From Malachius bipustulatus (lineage: Eukaryota > Arthropoda > Insecta > Coleoptera > Melyridae), in assembly GCA_910589415.1 (NCBI GenBank), contig OU342639.1, forward strand, positions 7,014,268 to 7,078,267: a DNA stretch of 64,000 nt, given 5' to 3'. Shown one piece after another: positions 47,935 to 58,805 of this stretch (its first letter is position 1; each line of letters begins with the position of its first letter). The position numbers and the translations under genes are program-made. The notes under the pieces are model-generated. The model was not told where the DNA came from. It worked only from the letters and a program-made list of their open reading frames with translations, and did no database searches.

Positions 47935-48297
47935 ATTCGTCTGAAAAATTGAAAATCGCCTTAAAAAAAAGAACAATTGTCTGTGTTTGTACATTTTCAG
48001 TGCGAACCGTTTTCAACTGTAAAATAAAATTCAATTTTAAGCTTTTTTTAATATATTTTACTCTTCTGAAATTCATTGATGGGCATAATTTGTGTAAAAT
48101 TATGTGAAATTGTCTTTCAACACGGCTTGTCAATTTTACACAAAAACTCTTGAATGTCTTTTCAGTTCTTAAGGAAAATAGATAAAACCTAGATACCTAT
48201 ATAAGAAAAAAAGGCAACCCTCTGAGAATGAAAAAACATGTTCTAAAAAGAGATAAGTATAGGTGTAAAATCAAAATATCATTAAAATATTACAGAC
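47935..48297 (-). other. Start of the first intron of the agrin-like gene
   Basis: On the minus strand this follows the predicted donor at 48297 (AAG before GTCTGT). The nearest in-frame stop lies only two codons into it, so the exon cannot run on. Confidence 0.55.
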
Positions 48298-48766
48298 CTT
48301 TGGTGGCTATGTTGACCTTGTCAAGGTTCTCCAAGGTAACCGGCACAGGATTGAGGATCAATTCCATATCCAGCCCGTTATTTCTACCCCTCGTTGGCTT
48401 GCTAATAAATATCGCAATATATCTCTTCCTAATAACTGGTCTGCACTTAACACCTTCCCCGATGTCCAGCTTCTTCAGGACACTAGCTTCGTAGTTATTT
48501 TTCAACCCGCCACTATTCTTAAAATACCTCTTCACGTACACATTAAACGTGACCGTGTCGTTATCTAACGTCCTGACATCACTGGTAACCTTTCCGGTGA
48601 AGACGTAAGTGGCGGATTTGATTACAGCCCGTAGTGCTCGTTCATTATTAATCAGATTCTCGTCGTACCGACAGCGGGGCAAAAAGACGGACTCCCGGTC
48701 GGCGACGGTCGCTGTTACCACCGCAAAGAGCACCGCGACGGCGAGGGCGATCTTTACGTGCCACAT
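48298..48766 (-). CDS. Agrin-like protein, first coding exon (signal peptide and NtA domain)
   Basis: Agrin is a secreted basement-membrane proteoglycan; in vertebrates its N-terminal NtA domain binds laminin. The exon encodes 156 complete residues from ATG at 48766. That start is chosen because it is the only in-frame Met before an upstream stop and has A at -3. Residues 1-22 form a signal peptide (hydrophobic KIALAVAVLFAVVTA, then TVA before DRE). Residues about 28-154 match the NtA layout: ALRAVIKSATYVFTGKV (NtA: 'ANVVLTGTV'), FNVYVKRYFK (NtA: 'KVRVWRYLKG'), RYIAIFIS, LILNPVPVTLENLDKVN (NtA: 'L-M-R-I-T-L-R-N-L-E-E-V'). Cys32 and Cys108 could form a disulfide. The exon ends at AAG/GTCTGT with a split Gly codon (phase 1). 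It is GC-rich and CpG-rich compared with its surroundings. Follistatin, SEA and laminin-G exons were not found in the window. Agrin identity rests on recalled NtA similarity; another NtA-bearing secreted protein is possible. Confidence 0.75.
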
Positions 48767-48868
48767 AGTCGGGGTAAAAGTGGCTGATAGGCACGTGCGA
48801 TGCACGCACGGGTTTATGAGCGGTTTAGGCGAACTCGCACGACCGAGGATGGTGGACGGACCATGACT
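48767..48868 (-). promoter_or_regulatory. Candidate 5' UTR and initiator of the agrin-like gene
   Basis: On the minus strand TCAGTC (48870-48865) fits the arthropod initiator, with position +1 at 48868. GGTCGT at 48844-48839 fits the downstream promoter element consensus but starts at +25 rather than +28, so the match is imperfect. No TATA box is seen at the right distance. The CpG-rich stretch ends about here. A spliced upstream non-coding exon is equally possible. Confidence 0.3.
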
Positions 48869-50177
48869 GAGTAGAGTTTTATGTCAGATGCCGCGTACGG
48901 ACTTGACTCTAGGTTAGTACTACTACTACCTACTACTCTATACTGCTATAATACTACACTACGAGGCGGTAGTACCTACCGGCATCTTCAATGTTTTCCT
49001 TCCGATATCGCTTTTGATACATCATCATCGAGAGGTGGACCTTACCTTAACAAAGCACGGATGCCTTGGGGATGTCAGAAGGATGGCTTTATTATTGTTG
49101 ATGGAAGAATTATAGAAAACTTATTAGCGATTCTGATAGCAGTAAAGCTTTCTATCTCTATCCAGATAGAATAATATAATATGAAAGAAAATTTTCATTT
49201 GATATAAATATTTATTTACAGGTTTTTTAAGTCCAACAAATGTACAAATCCAATAAAAATATGGCACTTTATTGTATAAGAGGAAAGTTTATTAGTAACA
49301 GGTTTTAAGGAATCAAATATAAGGGTTGAAGGAAATTTATTTTATATCGTTGAATGAGGTAAAATCCAAAACTGAAGTCTATTAGTATGTTTGAATATAT
49401 TTTGTTAATCATGGCTATTAGCGTGTTCTTCTATAATTAAAAAATACACTTTAATGGAGACCACGACTGTTGAAAAAATAGCCCAGACCATGAAATACTG
49501 ATCGATTCTGATTCATAGACCACGAAAAAGTTTTTTCAAAATTCAATTTGCCCCTATATTGCTCTTGCAAAGCTCGGCTTCTTCTATATTTTTAAAATAA
49601 CAATTTGGAATTTACTTGCGCTTTTCCAGGGCTTACATAACGCCGCATTTACTGAGGAGAATTTTTGTGACCATAGAAGCTCAATTGCACCAGACCCTAC
49701 TACTAGGGAGGTTTTACATGTCGCGAGAAATAACGTAACAAAAATCGTGAAGAATAGCTTCTTGTTCCAAGTATTCCTAATTTTTCAAAATTTTAGCCTG
49801 CATGCGGCGCTATTCCGTGGTGCCTGCCTAGGTTCCCCGAATCTCGCTGTCTGACCGCAGTTATTCAAAAAATTTTGCGTTTTGTGACTGGGAGAAAATG
49901 TTAAGATATTGATGAAGACCTTGAATTATGAAAAAAAATTCCTGGGCCACCCCATTCCCTCCCCTTCTTGACAAGTCACAGAATTCCAAGCGTTTACATT
50001 TGCACCAGGCTCCCAAACCTCTAAATCCTGCATTGCAGATATTTACTCATATATAAATTAATTAACCCCTCAAAATTTGCAAAATTGTACCTATTGTAAT
50101 CCAAGGTGGTCATTTGCATAAGAACAAAAACCTATATTTTTTTAAACCGGTAGTATTTGCGGGATTGACAAAAAACC
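48869..50177. other. Non-coding DNA upstream of the agrin-like exon
   Basis: No gene is supported. A TAC/CTA trinucleotide-rich patch lies at about 48917-48960. The open frame 48881-49174 (plus) has no recognisable domain. Confidence 0.4.
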
Positions 50178-50492
50178 TTTTATTAGGAACATTATTTATT
50201 TAATTCAATAATAATTATAAAATAACAATATTGACCACGAATAAGAATAATAATAACATTTCTTAATTAACTCAATAACGGCTATACATCGACTGAGAGC
50301 TCCCTTTCCTATTTCCAATGTCTCTATTATAAACACATCGTACTTCACCCCATTACACCAATTGTGCAATGCAATCTCTTATAAGTGATCTATTAACATT
50401 CCTGCTGTGTCCTTGATCATTGGAGTGGTTATTATTCTAGTTTCCTGAGACGGTCGCCGCCGTCTCTTAAGATTTTGTCCTTCTGAACACTG
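50178..50492 (-). repeat. Single-end copy of the foldback element at 52179-54754
   Basis: It starts TATTAGGAACATTATTTATT like the left tip of the inner foldback element and stays alignable for about 315 bp (AACACATCG-TACTTCAC, ATTCCTGCTGTGTCCTTGAT, TTTCC-GAGACGGT-GCC). It then diverges where the 52179 copy continues with CTGACACGGATTCG. No opposite arm is nearby. Confidence 0.75.
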
Positions 50493-51861
50493 TATTCTGA
50501 TAATGAATTTTAAAAGGAATCGAACTGAAATTTTCACCGTACCTACCAAGACTAATAATAAGCGACCTTGCAAAAATTTAGAAAACATATTTTCAAATGT
50601 GTGCTCGCATGTTTGAGTCAATTAATAAAGAATACGCTCACGATCATCATCATCGATTTATTTGCTAATAAAATATAAGGGTCGAATTTAAGACCATTGC
50701 GAGTCTTCGAATTACTTTCTATATCTTGAGTGGTATTTACAATCGAAAAAAGTCATAAATGCGTAAGCACGAGCTTTAGTTGACGGACACAATCGAAAAA
50801 TTGAATTTTGGTTGACTTTAGAGATGTTTAAGTTTCCGAATGACACAACAAATATTTAACCAGTTTTCTGAGATGACAAATAACCCTTAGATACCAGATG
50901 GCTTTGCTTTTTCAGATAGGTAATAAGTGAACACGATCTAAATCCTCTCACATCAAGGAGAATAGTCACTAAGTATTTCTGTTATCTAAAGGTATCTGTA
51001 ATGACTACCGCTCCCGAGAATAAGAAAGTAGCAATACACAAGTCACCCGATTATGGGCTAGTTCAGATCTAGTTGCTGTCCGAGCTGAAACCCACGCGTT
51101 TTGTATGATTTTAATTAGCCTCTTAGTGTTTACACACTCTTTAGTTAACCAGCTACTAGTCAGTAACCTCTGAACGGAAGACACCAACCAGAGCAGCTCA
51201 TAGCTCTAGTAACCAATAAGTTGTCTACATTTCATATAAATTGCGCAATTTTATTAAGTACAATTTATTAACTGAAGACTTCAACTGCAAACTACTCAGA
51301 TTAACTAAGTGTAAACGTTTTAGTTCTGTACATGCATCTATCAGTGTTCTTAATAATTATTTCATTTGGACGTTATGCAAGATATGCACTATAGTGTGTG
51401 TGTATGAGTGCTCTATGGGAATTAGTTTGTCGTATTATATTTGATAAGATGGAGAGCTGCAGACTCTCTGTGTCAAGTGCCTTGCTCTGTGTGGAAACGG
51501 AAACATTATAATATATATGTATGTGCATTGAAATCTCCAGTTGCAATACTGACGGTGTGAAATGTGAGCGAAAATATTTAAAACATAGCACTAAATGGCA
51601 TGGCAGAGTTCATAGTGCTTGATGAGTTTCCTTGAATTTTTACCATTTCTTATCGGTCTCCGACAACTCCGATGAATTGTACCTTTCGATTATTTTTAAT
51701 ATTTCCAAAATTATTGGTAAAATTATAAACCCATGGCTCTATTTCCAGAGTATTATTTATTATTTTGATCCAATCCGTAAACAGAGCATATTTATGTACC
51801 TATACCCATGTTGTTATTATCGGAAAAACTGACCTGCATTACAATAAGTCATGTGTTATAA
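50493..51861. other. AT-rich non-coding DNA
   Basis: No gene, RNA or repeat was supported. Open frames 51241-51444, 51373-51591 and 51632-51832 show nothing recognisable. Confidence 0.4.
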
Positions 51862-52689
51862 CAGGGTAGCTCATTAGTGCGTCAAAGTAGCTTTACTAGG
51901 TACTAGAATTTGAAATAATTACAAAAAAAAACAACAATTTGTGTATACCATCAACAATTTTTTTGAAAAAACTTCAAATCAAGCCGTCCAGAAAACTAAG
52001 AAAGTCGTTCTCTTTTTTCATCATTAAAAATGGTTGCATCATGCACTAGTAAAGATATACATGAAGGTGTTTAATTATATATTGGGAAGTTTAATTTTTT
52101 ATACAGGATGTTCAGAAGCCAGCTACAAACTTTGGAGATTTGGAATCGATTTTTCTTGTTTATTTAAAATACAACAAATATTAGGAACATTATTTATTTA
52201 GTTCAATAATAATTATACAATAACAATAATGACGACGAAGAATATTATTAACATTTATATATTGACTCGATCACGGTTATACATCAACTGAGAGCTCTAT
52301 TCCTAATACCAATGTCTATATGTATATTATAAACACATCGGTACTTCACACTATTACACCAGTTGTGGCAATCTCAGTCTATACACATTCCTGCTGTGTC
52401 CTTGATCATCATATGCGTATTATTCTAATTTCCCGAGACGGTTGCCACCGTCTCCTAACAGCTCGTCCATCCTGACACGGATTCGTCCTCGAATTCTACA
52501 AAGCAAGGCTCGAAGGTCTTCTAGGGTGCAGCATTCCAACCCGCTGACTGGTTCTCAATATGGCTGAAGCAAATACACAATTAATTATACCAACCTCATC
52601 TGTTTCACTCAGTCATCTACTTCCCTTTCAATTCATCATCTACTTCCCTTTCCATTCATCGCACTTCCATCAGAGCTCGAACTTGGCGT

Positions 52690-53110
52690 TTCCCAGCTAA
52701 CCTTGCAGCAAAATCGAACGACACCCGCTCGAAGTCGCAGCTTCCTATGTATCATAGAAGCAAACCCAATCATTCCAGCTCTATCCAACCTGGCAGTCAT
52801 AGTTAGTTCACACCAGATTGAAGTCGTCTGCTCCCAATACAACCTGGTAGCAAACTTGGTCCAGTTCAACTCGAAGTCGTCGGCTTCTCAGCCCACCTGG
52901 CAGCAAACTCGGTCCTTCTCAGCTCGAAGTCGTCTGCTTCTCAGCCAACCTGGCAGCAAACTCGATCCATCTCAGCTCGAAGTCGTCTGCTTCTCAGCCA
53001 ACCTGGCAGCAAACTCGATCCATCTCAGCTCGAAGTCGTCTGCTTCTCAGCCAACCTGGCAGCAAACTCGATCCATCTCAGCTCTAAGTCGTCTGCTATC
53101 TGCTACCCAT
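52690..53110. repeat. 53-bp tandem repeat array
   Basis: The period is exactly 53 bp in the best part (CGTCTGC recurs at 52931, 52984 and 53037). The unit contains AACCTGGCAGCAAACTCGAT and CAGCTCGAAGTCGTCTGCTT. Copies to the left are more degenerate and merge into the inverted arm, suggesting the array grew from arm sequence. Because 53 is not a multiple of 3, the open frame 52703-53122 reads the same repeat in three frames, which argues against coding. Confidence 0.9.
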
Positions 53111-53159
53111 CCAGTCTGGTAGCCAAACCTGGTTCATACCAGCAGCTCGACGTTATCAA

Positions 53160-53705
53160 CTTCTCATTCCTCTCAGGCATTACATATCTCCACAGAGAAC
53201 ACCCTTCCTCCTCTCAGGCATTACATCTCTCCACCGAGAACACCCTTCCTCTCAGGCATTACATCTCTCCACCGAGAACACCCTTCCTTTCAGGCATTAC
53301 ATCTCTCCACCGAGAACACCCTTTCTATCAGGCATTACATCTCTCCACCGAGAACACCCTTTGTCTCAGGCATTACATCTCCACCGAGAACACTCTTTTT
53401 CCTATCATGCATGATATCTCTAAGGCATTACATCTCTTCACCGAGAACACCCTTACTCCTCTTAGGCAGTATATCTCTCAGACTTTACATCTCTCTACAG
53501 ACAACACATTTCCTCATCTCAGGCCTTACATTTCTCAAGCATTACATCTCTTCACCGAGAATACCCTTCCTCTTTCCTCTCAGGCATAACATCTCTTCAC
53601 CGAGAACACCCTTCCTCTTTCCTCTCAGACATTACATCTCTTCGCCGAGAATACCCTTCCTCTTTCCTCTCAGGCATAACATCTCTTCACCGAGAACACC
53701 CTTCA
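53160..53705. repeat. 38-bp tandem repeat array, about 13 units
   Basis: The unit contains CTCAGGCATTACATCTCTCC and ACCGAGAACACCCTTC. TTACATC recurs at 53221, 53259, 53297 and 53335, an exact 38-bp period. Later units are lengthened by CTCTTTC to about 45 bp. The pyrimidine-rich strand is the plus strand. The overlapping open frames 53407-53589 and 53411-53728 are repeat artefacts. Confidence 0.9.
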
Positions 53706-54821
53706 GCAAAATCGCCTCAAATTCATAGCAATAATTGAAATTGAATTCACTTAACTTCATAGCGATAATTCCCAAATACGTAGATAAATTTACGTAATAT
53801 CGACTCTCACTTTGATTTTCGTCACGTAAATTCGAGGTAAACCTCACGCAATTTAGGTTAGGTGAATCAGATTAGTATACCCAAATTACGTCGAAACGGC
53901 GCAAATTAATCCTAAAATGCTACTTGGGTTCAATTATACTTCAGCTTTCTTCATGTTTTTATTCATGCTTTATTCATGCTTCATGCTTTTGCTTTACTTC
54001 TATTTATCAAATTTAAAAATATGTCATTTGGACTTTGGAGAGCTCCCCAACTTTAGTCATGCTTTTCATCTATCCATCATGCATTTCTCACTAGCTAAAA
54101 ATAGCTGCTTGTTGTATTGGGAGCAGACGACTTCAACCTGGTGTGAACTAACTATGACTGCCAGGTTCGATAGAGCTGGAATGATTGGGTTTGCTTCTAT
54201 GATACATAGGAGGCTGCGACTTCGAGCGGGTGTCGTTCGATTTTGCTGCAAGGTTAGCTGGGAAACGCCAAGTTTGAGCTCTGATGGAAGTACGATGAAT
54301 GGAAAGGGAAGTAGATGACTGAGTGAAACAGATGAGGTTGGTATAATTAATTGTGTATTTGCTTCAGCCATATTGAGAACCAGTCAGCGGGTTGGAATGC
54401 TGCACCCTAGAAGACCTTCGAGCCTTGCTTTGTAGAATTCGAGGACGAATCCGTGTCAGGATGGACGAGCTGTTAGGAGGCGGTGGCAACCGTCTCGGGA
54501 AACAACTAGAATAATACGCATATATGTATGATGATCAAGGACAGCAGAAATGTGTATAGACTGAGATTGCACAACTGGTGTAATAGTGTGAAGTACCGAT
54601 GTGTTTATAATATATAGACATTGGTATTAGGAATAGAGCTATCAGTTGATGTATAACCGTGATCGAGTCAATATATAAATGTTAATTATATTCTTCGTCG
54701 TCATTATTGTTATTGTATAATTATTATTGAACTAAATAAATAATGTTCCTAATACAATATTATCCTGCCGTCAATTAGGTATAGAAGCCCTCCTTCAACC
54801 TGTTACCTACATCTACGTATA

Positions 54822-55112
54822 GTGTTATTCTCTAATATGATATCTCAAACTATACTAATGTTATTCATTGAAGAATTATCTTTTAGAAAAAATGGTAGCC
54901 CTAACCGACGTAATCCCTATCAGTATAAGAATCCAGGAATTTTTATTAGAACAGTGGTTAACCAATGTCAATCGTCAGTAAACGTATGCTTGGGGCGGTA
55001 TTGTTGGAACTGGATATCATGTTATGGACCACATTATTTCGATGGTCATCTCAATGTGGCGCGGCACCTAAATTTTTTAAAAGATATATATTTGCCCTTT
55101 GTTTCCAATTAA
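54822..55112 (+). pseudogene. Tc1/mariner-like DDE transposase, internal fragment
   Basis: This 96-codon open stretch includes EELSFRKNGSPNRRNPYQY, IRTVVNQCQSSVNV and GPHYFDGHLNVARHLNFLKD followed by LPFV. In the insect Tc1/mariner-like transposase group the equivalent region reads 'DEATF-x-x-NG-x-x-NRxN', 'V-W-x-GI', and 'GP-FFDG-x-x-N-x-x-x-YL-FL-x-x-x-LP', around the second catalytic Asp. The N-terminal helix-turn-helix half and the C-terminal Glu region are absent, and the WCGI block is corrupted. It lies between the inverted arms of the element at 51862-55638, in the orientation expected for its gene. Confidence 0.7.
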
Positions 55113-55638
55113 ATTAGGTACTGTAACTTCTAAATAAAGAGAGTTAGCTATAAGAAACTCTATAATAGGTTGAAGGAGAACTTCGAAGAAAAATCGATTC
55201 GAAATCTTCAAAGTTTGTAGCTAGCTTTTGAACATCCTGTATAATAAATTATACTTCCCAATAGATATTTAAACACTTTCACATGTCTCCTTGATGGTGC
55301 GATAATTTTTAATAATGTGAACGAAAACAATTGTTTTTGTTTTCTGGGCTACTTTTTTCAAAAAAATTTATATTGCGCATAAACCATTAGAGTTTGGTAT
55401 AGTTGACCACATAGATGTCAACTCAGAAATTAGATCTCAATCTAAAACTTGAAAAAAGAAATGTACCCTCGTGTTTGAAATAAGAAAGTCGATGTTGTGA
55501 TTTTATAAAAGGACCACCCTGTATATTACAAAAAAAAAATTAATAGGGCGAGTGATATTTGGTGAGTTTTTTTTGTTATTGTTTCAAATTCTAGTAGTAA
55601 AGCTATATACTTTGACGTACTAATGAGCAATCCTGTAT

Positions 55639-58600
55639 AGCCCAAAGTTGTGTCTATATTAATTAAAGTATAATTTAAAAAATTTAAATCAAAGCCAAAA
55701 CTTGAAAATTCAAGAACTCAATTTTGATTAAAAAAAACTACACACTGTTATTAAATTTTAGATGCCATAAAGTATCGTGCTTGATTGAGAATTAAATGTT
55801 GGTGTCTAAAGTAAGTTTGGTTGTGTGATAACCAGCGTTTTCCATTAGAGTAAAACAAATGATGATTCCTCTTCGAAGCCGACACGAGTGTATATATCAT
55901 TGTATTAGAACGTTAGAAGAATTAGGAGGCACATCTTTGGAAGTAGAGGAGTCAGGCGACGCCGAACTAAATGATGAATGTGGATTTGAAAGGTTTTAGC
56001 TGGCGAGTAACAAAACATACATGACGTTTAGTATGTTGTGTTGAAGTTCAAGAGTTTAACCTGGCACCGATAATAAACATACGTCAGCATATAACATATG
56101 AATATTATATTCTCTTTACATATTATTGATATGATCGCATTAACTCACCAGAGGTTGATATCTTAGTTAATCAATAACACTTCCAGCATGCTCGAAATTC
56201 CTGACCGATATAAGAACCTTTACAAAATAAATGTTAGTTCATATGTATACATATACAGTGAGGACGTTTATAATAGTCTTCCCCTCTTTAAATTCTGAGC
56301 CGAATGAAAGAGAAGTTTGGTACAACAAATAAATTCAATGGCATTAGTTTTGCTACTTCTTGACGTAAAACTGATGGCACAAACGGCAAATATGACGCCC
56401 CTGTCAACTTCAAAGTTTTAAATGGCTTGGGGGGGGTCGTGAAAGGCTTCAAAAATAGAAAAATTGACACCATTAGATTTAGTTTTTGTCCAAAGTTCTA
56501 TATCATTCGGTTTAGAATTTAAAAGGTAGGGGGGATCTATAAACGTTTAAACAATAACATCAAAAAAATCAAACGCTAAAATAGAGTATATGTCCGCTCC
56601 GCTATTTGTCTTATTCTGGTAGAAGCTTCTACGGTTCCATGGTGAACTTGTCGTTGCATCAAAATATTTACCGATATCGAGCAAGATATGATATATTGTC
56701 GCAATCTCTCTTTTCAACATATTATAACAACAATGATCGAATCGACAATCGACCGACCCAATTGAACTGGATCATCTTTTGGATTGCGGTATCATGTCCT
56801 AGTTAAAATACCAACTGTACGACAAATAAAATGGTAGTGAGCCACCAAAGAATTTTACTTCGGCCAGATTTACTCAATATTTGAGCGCATAAAACCATGA
56901 GGACATGAGCTGGAACACATGAGATCGCCAGTCTGCATTTTTAGATAAATGAGTCGTTCATGACTGACTTTGTCAAAGCCTTGAGCTGAGCTAAATTCAA
57001 GAACCGGAAAATTCACCGATAATGGATTTTTCGGCCTTAAAAATTCGCAATTCATGGTGTATGCTTATGTTTATGGGTTTAAGGGTATACGCATGGCTGT
57101 AAAAGTGTAACTTCTGTCTGAATCTGAAATCGTCAGCAGATTCCTTAAATTAATTTTTGATTCACCTCCTCTGGTGTGGTCACAGAGTTTTTGTATCATG
57201 GAGCATAGAGCTCTCTGTCGTTTTTTCTCTGCGTCGGCATAATTTTTTTTTCTGCGGAATACCGTTTCAAGTTTTTGACTCTAATAGCAAATGGCGATGG
57301 ATGTAGGGTCCCGCCATCACCATATCTGACTCTAAAACATTAACTTTTTTGGAGAAAATTGAAGGCTTGGTTTTCAACTTATAATTTATTGTTTCTTCCA
57401 TATGATGGATATCATTAGTAACACAATGTTTCAAAATGAGGGTTGATGAAATTCTAAACGTATATTATTGTCTTAATAAATTAAATTGCTTAGAAGAAGT
57501 AGCTTCTAAAGAGTATTAGGTGAATTTATAAACCATGAAACACATAATACATATTATAAAACTATTTTGTTACATCCTGTATAAATGCAATCCATTCATA
57601 ATAGTGTACATATTATTATGTGAACTACGATGAGTACAACCCACAACGTACTCTACGTCGGCTCATTGACATACGAAACGAAGAGGACCGAACACCCCAT
57701 AATATACTCCCCCGTCAAGGACTAGGATTTCCCCTATAAATTTCCAAGTATCCTACTTTGGCGAGTTTCATGACCCAAGTTTCCCAAGACAGGTTGCTGA
57801 TTATTGTCACGTCAAGAATTGACAGATCGCTGCATGAAATAGTAGTTCCAAGGTCTAGGAGCTGTTGAACTCTCCACCATCGCAACTTGGAACATAATAA
57901 TTATGAGTTTGTTAAGTAAAATAAGATATACGTAATACCCCCTACTTCATAACAATAAACATTCTTTTTTTATCTTCCTCAATTTAGTTTAAATTTAACT
58001 CAAGATTTCCTAGGAGTTTCATTTCATTAATAATGACTAGTCAGTTTCCTTAAAAGTTAATCGAAAAAACTATTTCTTTAAGAGTCTCCGAGGCTTGTGA
58101 ATTATTATTTATAAGTGAATAACTCTATATATTGTTATTTTATATTCCATTGAATTTCATACACCTCTTTATCTCCTGGCAACAGCTAGGGTCTTGTAAA
58201 AACCTCAGGTGTTTAAAGCCCTCAAACCTGACATCGGACGATTAATCATAACTTCGTTATAAAAACTGAGGTGTATTTAATTCATGATCCTGAGAATTAC
58301 CGAAGCTTTTTAAATCGTATAAAGACTTATTCTCTGGTCTCTGTATGCAATGAGTCACAATAGAAAATCTGTTGGATGACCTTCAATGGTTTTTCAGTCT
58401 ATTACCTATTATACCACTAGCTCATAGTACCTAACTAACACTTTCTTCGCCTTTTTCAAATTTTCCTAACTTTAACTTTATTATCTCGTCTTCTATGAAG
58501 ATAAGTTCTGCAATTTTCTTACATTTATCCACAAACTGTATGTTCTGATGCAGACTGTTAGATTGGTTGTAGCCCTTTCTTAAAATTTCGAATAAAGATG

Positions 58601-58766
58601 CAAAATAAAAAGGAAAATAAAAATATGCGAGCAGAGGGGTTTCTCCTCTCGCTCCGTTCGGGTACTTTCAAATTTCTTTGAACCCGAAGCGGAGCAGAGA
58701 ATGGTTGGGGATCTTGAAAGAAAGTCACAAATTTTTTTAGTGATCGTCTAGATCAATAATGTCTCT
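55639..58766. other. AT-rich non-coding DNA
   Basis: No gene is supported. A 46-codon frame at about 55861-56000 (MMIPLRSRHECIYH start) and frames at 56606-56806 and 56870-57055 have no recognisable features. The shared repeat at 56360-56425 is annotated separately. Confidence 0.4.
56360..56425. repeat. Dispersed repeat fragment (pair with 10228-10310)
   Basis: It contains TTGACGTAAAACTGAT, a TGACG core and CTGTCAACTTCAAAGTTTT, as at 10228, followed by a TGGCTTGGGGGGGGTCG tail where the other copy has TATGGTGTGGGGTG. Confidence 0.5.
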
Positions 58767-58805
58767 AAAAAGTTTCCAAAAAGTTTCCAAAAAGTTTCCA
58801 AAAAC
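58767..58805. repeat. 11-bp tandem repeat, three units
   Basis: Three exact units of AAAAAGTTTCC followed by AAAAACC. Confidence 0.85.

Larger units (their letters stand above)
52179..54754. mobile_element. 2.58-kb foldback element with about 660-bp arms and internal tandem repeats
   Basis: The tips are TATTAGGAACATTATTTATT and its inverse. The left arm runs to about 52850 and the right arm starts at about 54100. Landmarks found in both are GTTGCCACCGTCTCC, AACCCGCTGACTGGTTCTCA, CCATTCATCG-ACTTCCATCAG, GCTCGAAGTCGCAGC and TGAAGTCGTCTGCTCCCAAT. The centre holds a 53-bp repeat array, a 38-bp repeat array and about 390 bp of unique AT-rich DNA. No transposase is present and no target duplication could be fixed. 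Long inverted arms with subterminal tandem repeats are the architecture of Foldback/Galileo-type elements. An alternative is two retrotransposon LTRs in head-to-head orientation. Confidence 0.75.
51862..55638 (+). mobile_element. Tc1/mariner-like element with long inverted arms, split by a foldback insertion
   Basis: The outer ends are ACAGGGTAGCTCATTAGTGC and, inverted, GTACTAATGAGCAATCCTGT, next to TA on both sides. The arms continue inward over about 300 bp (left 51862-52165) and 440 bp (right 55195-55638), including the pair GGATGTTCAGAAGCCAGCTA / TAGCTAGCTTTTGAACATCC. The right arm has an extra segment of about 130 bp. Removing the 2.58-kb inner element leaves about 1.2 kb, a normal Tc1/mariner size, and a transposase remnant lies between the arms. 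The left arm is interrupted near its inner end: CCCTCCTTCAACCTGTTACC resumes at 54788 and matches the inverse of 55160-55180. Confidence 0.75.

Noticed and set aside
48767..48805. Upstream extension of the agrin-like frame to a GTG at 48805
   Set aside because: GTG starts are not expected in nuclear genes, and the ATG at 48766 has a good context and begins directly with the signal peptide.
52703..53122. 139-codon open frame
   Set aside because: It reads one 53-bp repeat in successive frames, so the amino-acid sequence has no conserved period; it is a by-product of the array.
53411..53728. 105-codon Ser/Pro/Phe-rich open frame
   Set aside because: It is generated by the 38-45 bp tandem repeats and has no start context or domain.
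54066..54371. Open frames in the right arm of the foldback element (both strands)
   Set aside because: The same sequence occurs inverted in the left arm, where the frames are disrupted; no known domain.
55861..56000. 46-codon frame with an acidic C-terminal half
   Set aside because: Too short, no homology recognised, and no splice signals that would make it an exon.
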